From NCBI GenBank assembly GCA_002323775.1, contig DCPV01000130.1, forward strand, positions 4,077-24,954: a stretch of 20,878 nucleotides of DNA, written 5' to 3'. Shown one piece after another: positions 16,314 through 20,878 of the stretch; positions within the stretch are counted from its first letter, which is position 1, and each line of letters opens with the position of its first letter. Both the position numbers and the translations under genes were made by a program. The DNA comes from Firmicutes bacterium UBA1535. GTDB lineage: Bacteria > Bacillota > Clostridia > Tissierellales > Sedimentibacteraceae. The notes beneath the pieces are model-generated. The model searched no databases, was not told the DNA's origin, and saw nothing but the letters and a program-made list of their open reading frames with translations.

Positions 16314-17768
16314 ATGAATGTAAACACGGACATCTTGAAAATGCTTTATCAGCAAGGTCTTAGTTCTGTAGGAACAAGTGGAATAGGAAATACTAATGGA
16401 ACAACATCTGGCTTGGTAGGAGATGAAAATTCGTTTTTAGGAATACTGAATGAAGTAATTTCTAAAAATGGCTTAAATAAACTTACATCAGCTACATCAG
16501 AAAACAAGCAAAGCAGTAACAGTGAATTATCACTTGCAATTTCTCTGTTGATGCAGCAAATTACAGGAAGCAATTTAACAGGACAGTATCAAATTGATGA
16601 AATCTTGAATAACTTGAAAGATTCTGACGGATTGGGTATTGAAGCTTTAACTGGAATTGCTGAAAATTTAGGCTCAAATCCTAGTGCTTCAAACATAGAC
16701 GGGCTTATAGAAGCTTTACAAGGATTAAAGCAAAGTAAAGCTAATGACGCACAAGAAAATGTTGTTGACACTGTGAACTCAGAACCTGTTGCAACCACTA
16801 ATACTAAAGAAAGCAGAAGTTTTCCAAAGGAAATAATGGATAGCATAAATTCTGCTAGACAGGCTCATGAGCTAATACGTGCAAGGATAAACCAAATTAG
16901 GGACTTTACAGGCAGAGCTAATGTAGGACAAGTTGATGCTTTGAATAATTTGAATACCTTGAATAATATAGAAGAATTGTTAGCAAATGGTCTCACAGGT
17001 GTAGATTTGCAAAATCTAAAGGTTTCCTTGATTTCAACTGATGATTTAAACAATGCTCCAATAGTTGATTCAATACTGGATATTGAGGAGATAGGAAGCA
17101 CAGGGCAATCATTGCTAAATGCAGAACTTTTATCAGCAGAAGCAGGCTCACAAAATACTGAAGAAAATTCAAGTATGAGAAAAGATGAGTCAAGAGTTGA
17201 TATTATAGGTGGAGGCATTCTAAATGCTAATGTAGTTAATACAACAGAGACCCAAGCTGACAATAAAGTAAACAAAGTTGATAATGAATTAACATCAGTA
17301 AGAGAAAGCGTATTTGAGCAGATAAAAGACCAAGTGTCAACGATGAGAGCAAATGATAAGCAATCTATAACAATGCACCTTAAACCAGAAGAACTTGGTA
17401 AGTTAGACATAAAGATGGTTTTGGAAAAAGGAAATCTTTCTATAGAAATTCTTACCTCAAATGCAAAGGCTCACAGCTTGATTTTATCCAGCATACCAGA
17501 GCTAGAGAATGTTTTGAAAAATAGTATGGCATCAGATAGGAACTTTATGAACTTTGAAAGTGCTAAACAATTATCTGAAGAAAATGCTAGACAAAACAAT
17601 CATGGATACAACGGGCAGAACCCACATCAACAGCAAGAGCAAAACGAGAACAAGAGTGGGTATGAGCAATTTTACACTACAAGCTTAGAGGATGGCGAAA
17701 AGGTTGATTTTTACACAGCATTTTCAAGAATGAGAGAAGCAAAAGAACAGATTTTTAGCAGAAGTTAA
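16314..17768 (+). CDS. fliK: Flagellar hook-length control protein FliK
   Basis: FliK is an exported molecular ruler that stops hook growth and switches export to filament proteins. The 484 residues have a long low-complexity, Asn/Ser/Gln-rich N-terminal and central part, as usual, and the conserved C-terminal Flg_hook domain at about 350-405: SITMHLKPEELGKLDIKM, then LSIEILTSNAKAHSLILSSI. The tail after it is Gln/Asn-rich and ends near FYTAFSRMREAKEQIF. The C-terminal switch domain makes the assignment firm, although the rest is poorly conserved. A strong AAGGAGGTG site precedes the ATG, and flgD follows after 18 bases. Confidence 0.92.
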   Translation: MNVNTDILKMLYQQGLSSVGTSGIGNTNGTTSGLVGDENSFLGILNEVISKNGLNKLTSATSENKQSSNSELSLAISLLMQQITGSNLTGQYQIDEILNNLKDSDGLGIEALTGIAENLGSNPSASNIDGLIEALQGLKQSKANDAQENVVDTVNSEPVATTNTKESRSFPKEIMDSINSARQAHELIRARINQIRDFTGRANVGQVDALNNLNTLNNIEELLANGLTGVDLQNLKVSLISTDDLNNAPIVDSILDIEEIGSTGQSLLNAELLSAEAGSQNTEENSSMRKDESRVDIIGGGILNANVVNTTETQADNKVNKVDNELTSVRESVFEQIKDQVSTMRANDKQSITMHLKPEELGKLDIKMVLEKGNLSIEILTSNAKAHSLILSSIPELENVLKNSMASDRNFMNFESAKQLSEENARQNNHGYNGQNPHQQQEQNENKSGYEQFYTTSLEDGEKVDFYTAFSRMREAKEQIFSRS

Positions 17769-17786
17769 GCAAAGGAGGCAAAAGAT

Positions 17787-18503
17787 ATGGATGTGAATGG
17801 TTATATTTCCCCGTTATATACAGGCAGAGGAGCAAATTATGTTTCAAAAGGCGGTGGCTCTAATCTTGGGATGGATGATTTCCTAAAGTTATTAGCCGCA
17901 CAATTAGCTAATCAAGATATGATGAATCCAAGCCAAGACACTGACTTTATAGCTCAGATGGCACAGTTTTCATCATTGCAATCCATGGACTCTATGGCAA
18001 AGATGACTTCCTTTAACCAATCTACTGCTTTAGTAGGAAAATATGTTGTAGTTGCAACATATGAAAAGGGTTTGGATAAAGATGGAAATCTAAAGCTTAA
18101 GACAGTGGAAGGATTTGTAGAAAAGGTAACTTTATTCGGAAATGAGCCTTCTATAATTGTTAATGGAAAGGCATATGGTTATTCAAATGTAATGGAGATT
18201 AAGACACCTCCAGAAACGTCTACAGTATTAAATAAAGCAGTTGCAACAGCGCTGGAAAACAAAACTACTGCTACAGTAAGTGAAGACGGTTCTACAGTAC
18301 CTACTACATCTAAATGGGTTACACAAGAAGCAATGAATGCTTATACAGCAGCTATCGAATTAGCTCAAGCTATAGTTAATAAAGCAGATGCAACGAATGA
18401 AGAAAAAGTGAGTGCAATATCAGCATTATCCTTAGCAACAGAAACATTTAATAGCGCCAAGAAGAATGGATTAAAAGAACCAGAAGTACCAGAGACACCA
18501 TAA
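17787..18503 (+). CDS. flgD: Flagellar hook-capping protein FlgD with an unusual helical C-terminal tail
   Basis: FlgD caps the growing hook so that FlgE can polymerise. The conserved core is seen at residues about 28-138: MDDFLKLLAAQLANQDMMNP (29-48), then AQMAQFSSLQSMDSM (56-70), and the small beta region VEGFVEKVTLFGNEPSIIVN (107-126). After residue 140 the chain is Thr/Ala/Lys-rich and contains a helical pair (about 177-227: EAMNAYTAAIELAQAIVNKA, then EEKVSAISALSLATETFNSA). This resembles FIVAR-like helical repeats of Gram-positive surface proteins rather than the usual FlgD end. The chain finishes in a short Pro/Glu tail. At 238 residues it is longer than the compact Bacillus FlgD. The upstream site is AAAGGAGG. 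Confidence 0.9.
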   Translation: MDVNGYISPLYTGRGANYVSKGGGSNLGMDDFLKLLAAQLANQDMMNPSQDTDFIAQMAQFSSLQSMDSMAKMTSFNQSTALVGKYVVVATYEKGLDKDGNLKLKTVEGFVEKVTLFGNEPSIIVNGKAYGYSNVMEIKTPPETSTVLNKAVATALENKTTATVSEDGSTVPTTSKWVTQEAMNAYTAAIELAQAIVNKADATNEEKVSAISALSLATETFNSAKKNGLKEPEVPETP

Positions 18504-18509
18504 AAAGAT

Positions 18510-18528
18510 AATATAAAATAATTATATT
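18510..18528 (+). other. Small AT-rich hairpin after flgD
   Basis: AATATAA / TTATATT (18510-18516 / 18522-18528) with a 5-base loop lies seven bases after the flgD stop. It is entirely A/T and therefore weak. It is listed because most of the longer gaps in this operon hold such a structure. Confidence 0.25.
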
Positions 18529-18565
18529 GAGTCTAGTATAAAAATTATGAGAAGGCGGTGAGTAG

Positions 18566-18979
18566 ATGTCAGACGTTAATTTTCTAAGAAATATAAGCAA
18601 TATCAACTCCAACCTTGATATCAACTCAGTAAAAAGGCAGAACCTAAATAAGAGCACAAGCTCAAACGATGGCTTGAAAGAAAGCTCGTTTAAGGAACTG
18701 TTAAATGAGAAGAAAGCTCAGGTAAATGCTCTTTCATTCTCAAAGCATGCAACAGAAAGAATTGAGCAAAGAAATATAGATATTGACGAATCAGTAGCCG
18801 GCAAGTTAAGTGAAGCCTTAGAACAAGCTAAGGACAAGGGTCTTAAAAATGTTCTGGTTATGATAGATTCATCAGCGTTTATACTGAACACACTGAGCAA
18901 CAAGGTTATAACAGCACTGAATAATTCAGAGCTAAAAGAAAATATTTTTACAAATATAGACGGAGCTGTAATAAAATAG
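18566..18979 (+). CDS. Flagellar operon protein (TIGR02530 family)
   Basis: This 137-residue protein belongs to the small family found between flgD and flgE in many Firmicutes flagellar operons. The family mark is FSKHATERIEQRNIDI (58-73), followed by a helix and then GLKNVLVMIDSSAFILNTLS (92-111), which leads to a short beta-rich end NKVITALNNSE. The N-terminal 50 residues are Asn/Ser-rich and unstructured, like exported hook-related proteins. Its precise role is not established; position suggests a part in hook assembly. AAGGCGGTGAG lies just upstream of the ATG. It is followed by an unusual run of four hairpins before flgE. Confidence 0.82.
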   Translation: MSDVNFLRNISNINSNLDINSVKRQNLNKSTSSNDGLKESSFKELLNEKKAQVNALSFSKHATERIEQRNIDIDESVAGKLSEALEQAKDKGLKNVLVMIDSSAFILNTLSNKVITALNNSELKENIFTNIDGAVIK

Positions 18980-19102
18980 CCGGTCCACTTGTGGAGGCTA
19001 AGTGCTATGACTTATTGATTAGCACAGGTTCTTATCTAAGTAAAATTACAGCTTTAGGTAATAAAAAACAATAAAATTATCTAATGGCTCGACAAAGTCG
19101 AG
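18978..19102 (+). promoter_or_regulatory. Four consecutive stem-loops in the flgE leader
   Basis: The 149-base gap before flgE holds four stems. (a) AGCC-TCCAC / GTGGA-GGCT (18978-18999), with a CTTG-type tip and a two-base bulge. (b) GTGCTA / TAGCAC (19002-19007 / 19020-19025). (c) ATCTAA / TTAGGT across about 19034-19059. (d) CTCGAC / GTCGAG (19088-19093 / 19097-19102) with an AAA loop. None has a terminator U-tract. The last ends ten bases before the AAAGGAG site of flgE. A role in stabilising or regulating hook-protein mRNA is inference. Confidence 0.5.
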
Positions 19103-19128
19103 ACTATGTTTAAAGGAGAACAAATATT

Positions 19129-20007
19129 ATGATGAGATCATTATACTCAGGCGTTGCAGGCTTGAGAACACACCAAACAAAGATGGACGTAGTAGGTAAC
19201 AATATATCAAACGTAAATACATATGCTTATAAATCACAAAGAGCTACTTTTAGAGATTTGTACTATCAAACTACAAGAGCTTCAAGTAACGGAGTAAATG
19301 CGATGCAGTTAGGATACGGTGCTCAAGTAGGATCAATTGATACTTTACACATGAGAGCTGGATATTCACCTACTGATAGACCTATGGATGTTTATATAGA
19401 CGGAGAAGGATTTATTACTGTAGCAGATCCAAACGGCGGAGAGATGTATACTCGTGTAGGAGCTTTATCGTTTATGCCTATAAAGGGATCAGCTACTGGA
19501 GATTACAGATTAGTTGACATAAATGGAAATCCTATTCTAGGTTGTAATGCAACTATAACTGCTTCGACTCCTCCAACAAGTACTATAGGTGGTATTGATC
19601 CAGCGACTTCAGTAATTGCTACACCTGAAGAAGTAGTAGTTAAAAATTTTGCTGATTATACAAATATTTCTATAGGAGCAGACGGAATAATTACTGGTAT
19701 AGATAAAACTGGAACAGTTTTACAATTGGGAGCTATAGCAATAGCTAAGATTTCTAATCCTGAAGGACTTACAATGCAAGGAAACTCTTACTTTAAGGCT
19801 ATAAACAACACAGGCGTTATTTCGTATAACAAAGCAAGCAAAAACGGAGTTGGTGGTTTAGTAACCGGAGCTTTGGAAATGTCAAACGTAGACCTTGCAA
19901 AAGAGTTTACAGATATGATTACAACTCAAAGAGGATACCAAGCTAACTCAAGAATAATCTCAGTTGTAGACGAGATGCTACAAGAGCTTGTAAACTTAAA
20001 GAGATAA
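19129..20007 (+). CDS. flgE: Flagellar hook protein FlgE
   Basis: FlgE forms the curved hook linking rod to filament. The 292 residues start with the classic N-terminal segment MMRSLYSGVAGLRTHQTKMD (1-20) then VVGNNISNVNTYAYKS (21-36), and a middle region (about 85-215) containing the F/E/G-type DVYIDGEGFITV (87-98). They end with the C-terminal helix LEMSNVDLAKEFTDMITTQR (249-268) and GYQANSRIIS (269-278). The distal rod protein FlgG shares this layout. I prefer FlgE because of position after flgD and before flbD/motA. The size is small, indicating a reduced outer domain, as in other Firmicutes hook proteins. The gene uses AAAGGAG nine bases before the ATG; a second ATG follows at once (19132). 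Confidence 0.9.
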   Translation: MMRSLYSGVAGLRTHQTKMDVVGNNISNVNTYAYKSQRATFRDLYYQTTRASSNGVNAMQLGYGAQVGSIDTLHMRAGYSPTDRPMDVYIDGEGFITVADPNGGEMYTRVGALSFMPIKGSATGDYRLVDINGNPILGCNATITASTPPTSTIGGIDPATSVIATPEEVVVKNFADYTNISIGADGIITGIDKTGTVLQLGAIAIAKISNPEGLTMQGNSYFKAINNTGVISYNKASKNGVGGLVTGALEMSNVDLAKEFTDMITTQRGYQANSRIISVVDEMLQELVNLKR

Positions 20008-20030
20008 TTTTTAAAACTTAATATTGGGAG

Positions 20031-20068
20031 GATGCAGGCATTGTTGCTAAGCAATCAATGCTTGCATC
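20031..20068 (+). other. Strong intergenic hairpin between flgE and flbD
   Basis: GATGCA-G-GCATTG-TTGC (20031-20047) pairs with GCAA-T-CAATGC-T-TGCATC (20051-20068): about 17 pairs with one G-U, one bulged T and a TAA loop. It lies 23 bases after the flgE stop and has no U-tract. It is likely an mRNA stability or processing element separating the abundant hook message from the motor genes, or a partial attenuator. Confidence 0.6.
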
Positions 20069-20228
20069 ACATCCATATAATGACTTATAGGTATATATAA
20101 AGTAAAATATAAGTTATTAAACTGTTTAGACAGAAAAAAATGCTACATAACTAAATACTTTAATAATTTACATTTTGTTTTATATTAAAATGTAACAAAA
20201 AAATCTCCATAAGAGAGGGGCAATAATT

Positions 20229-20435
20229 ATGATAGTATTAGAAAAACTTAATAAAGAAGAGATAGTTCTTAATTCTAATCACATAGAAATAATAGAGACT
20301 ATTCCTGAAACAAAAATTACTTTAACGTCAGGTAGATACTACTTGGTAATACAAAGTCCTGATGAGGTTGTTGATAGAATTATTAATTACAATCGAAAAG
20401 TTTATAGTAATTTAATAAAGGTAAACGAGGTGTGA
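20229..20435 (+). CDS. swrD: FlbD/SwrD family flagellar protein
   Basis: This 68-residue protein matches the FlbD family; its B. subtilis member SwrD (YlzI) raises flagellar motor power and is needed for swarming. The sequence has the family pattern MIVLEKLN (1-8), LNSNHIEIIETIPETKIT (14-31), then SGRYYLVIQSPDEVVDRI (34-51). GAGAGGGGC precedes the ATG. It lies immediately before motA, with its stop one base from the motA ATG, which fits a role in stator function. It is preceded by a 221-base gap holding the hairpin at 20031-20068 and otherwise AT-rich DNA with no recognisable signal. Confidence 0.87.
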   Translation: MIVLEKLNKEEIVLNSNHIEIIETIPETKITLTSGRYYLVIQSPDEVVDRIINYNRKVYSNLIKVNEV

Positions 20436-20436
20436 T

Positions 20437-20878
20437 ATGGATATATGGTTTTTAATTGGATTTATAGCAGCAATAGGCTTAACTTTATTTGGTATATCAA
20501 ATGATCCATCACAAGGATTTAATGCAGTTTTGAATTTCTGGGATATTGGTAGTATTTACATAACAATAGGTGGAACTGTCGCTACAGTTCTTATGTCAGT
20601 TCCTTTCAAATACATAGCAAAGATTCCTGCTCATATGGGAATTCTTATGAAAAAGGAAAAAGTAAATATGCAAGGCTATATAGATGTTCTTGTAGAATTA
20701 GCTCAGGAAGCTAGGGTTAAAGGTCTATTGGCTTTGGAAGAAAAAGTAAATCAGATAGAAATAGATGATAAATTTTTAAAATTTTGTGTAATGTTAATAA
20801 TTGATGCCTTAGAAGCAACTAAGGTTAGAGAACAAATTGAAAATGAGATAAGCTGTATAGAAGTAAGACATGCTAATG
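20437..20878 (+). CDS. motA: Flagellar stator protein MotA (partial, 3' end outside window)
   Basis: MotA, with MotB, forms the ion channel that drives the rotor. The 147 residues present start MDIWFLIGFIAAIGLTLFGI and contain the first transmembrane helix (about 3-21) and the second (about 37-55, GSIYITIGGTVATVLMSV). They also contain the conserved cytoplasmic loop motif ARVKGLLALE (92-101), whose charged residues contact FliG. The reading frame is open to the window edge, so roughly the second half, with helices three and four, lies beyond. GAGGTG inside the end of swrD, four bases before the ATG, is the ribosome site, so the two genes are tightly coupled. Confidence 0.94.
   Translation, partial: MDIWFLIGFIAAIGLTLFGISNDPSQGFNAVLNFWDIGSIYITIGGTVATVLMSVPFKYIAKIPAHMGILMKKEKVNMQGYIDVLVELAQEARVKGLLALEEKVNQIEIDDKFLKFCVMLIIDALEATKVREQIENEISCIEVRHAN

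Noticed and set aside
16865..17410. A 181-codon open frame antisense to fliK, and other antisense frames inside clpB, clpC and fliI
   Set aside because: They lie wholly within well-supported genes, have no ribosome site or recognisable domain, and show the Ser/Leu/Ile-rich composition expected from reading the complement of AT-rich genes.
9325..17489. A 15-base exact match between the gap at 9325 and fliK at 17475
   Set aside because: With many AT-rich 15-mers in 20 kb, one such match is expected by chance, and one copy is in coding sequence.

Overview
This window comes from a low-GC, motile, Gram-positive bacterium of the Clostridia type. The grounds are AT-rich intergenic DNA, strong GGAGG-type ribosome sites, a CtsR/McsA/McsB/ClpC stress module, and a fla/che-like flagellar operon in Firmicutes gene order. 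I cannot name the species from sequence alone. No tRNA, rRNA, insertion sequence, CRISPR array or prophage gene is visible.

Layout. (1) 1-708: a leftward cold-shock gene (csp) with its terminator, a very good promoter and an unusually structured 5' UTR, then an AT-rich divergent region holding a 16-bp inverted repeat and the rightward clpB promoter with a CtsR operator. (2) 709-7921: a protein quality-control operon, clpB-ctsR-mcsA-mcsB-clpC, read rightward and ending in a bidirectional terminator. The CtsR site sits at the presumed transcription start, so the repressor would control itself, the McsA/McsB arginine-kinase pair and both Clp ATPases. (3) 7960-9009: one leftward gene for a P-loop ATPase-like protein of unknown role whose nucleotide-binding loops look eroded. 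(4) 9010-9545: a 535-base gap with direct and inverted repeats, a possible structured RNA, and a textbook sigma-A promoter for the flagellar operon. (5) 9546-20878: flgB-flgC-fliE-fliF-fliG-fliH-fliI-fliJ-fliK-flgD-(flagellar operon protein)-flgE-flbD/swrD-motA, with motA cut by the window end.

How the genes work together. In the stress module CtsR represses until stress. McsB, activated by McsA, phosphorylates arginines on CtsR and on damaged proteins. ClpC recognises phosphoarginine and feeds clients to ClpP, which is encoded elsewhere, while ClpB disaggregates. In the motility operon flgB/flgC/fliE build the rod, fliF/fliG the MS ring and rotor, fliH/fliI/fliJ the export ATPase, fliK/flgD/flgE the hook and its length control, and flbD/motA the torque machinery.

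The most unusual material is non-coding. The fliE-fliF gap carries a leader with mutually exclusive pairings that would mask the fliF start, resembling a translational riboswitch but matching none I recognise. Most other sizeable flagellar gaps hold stem-loops, including four in a row before flgE. Protein oddities are a FlgD with a helical, surface-protein-like tail and the ATPase with defective P-loops.
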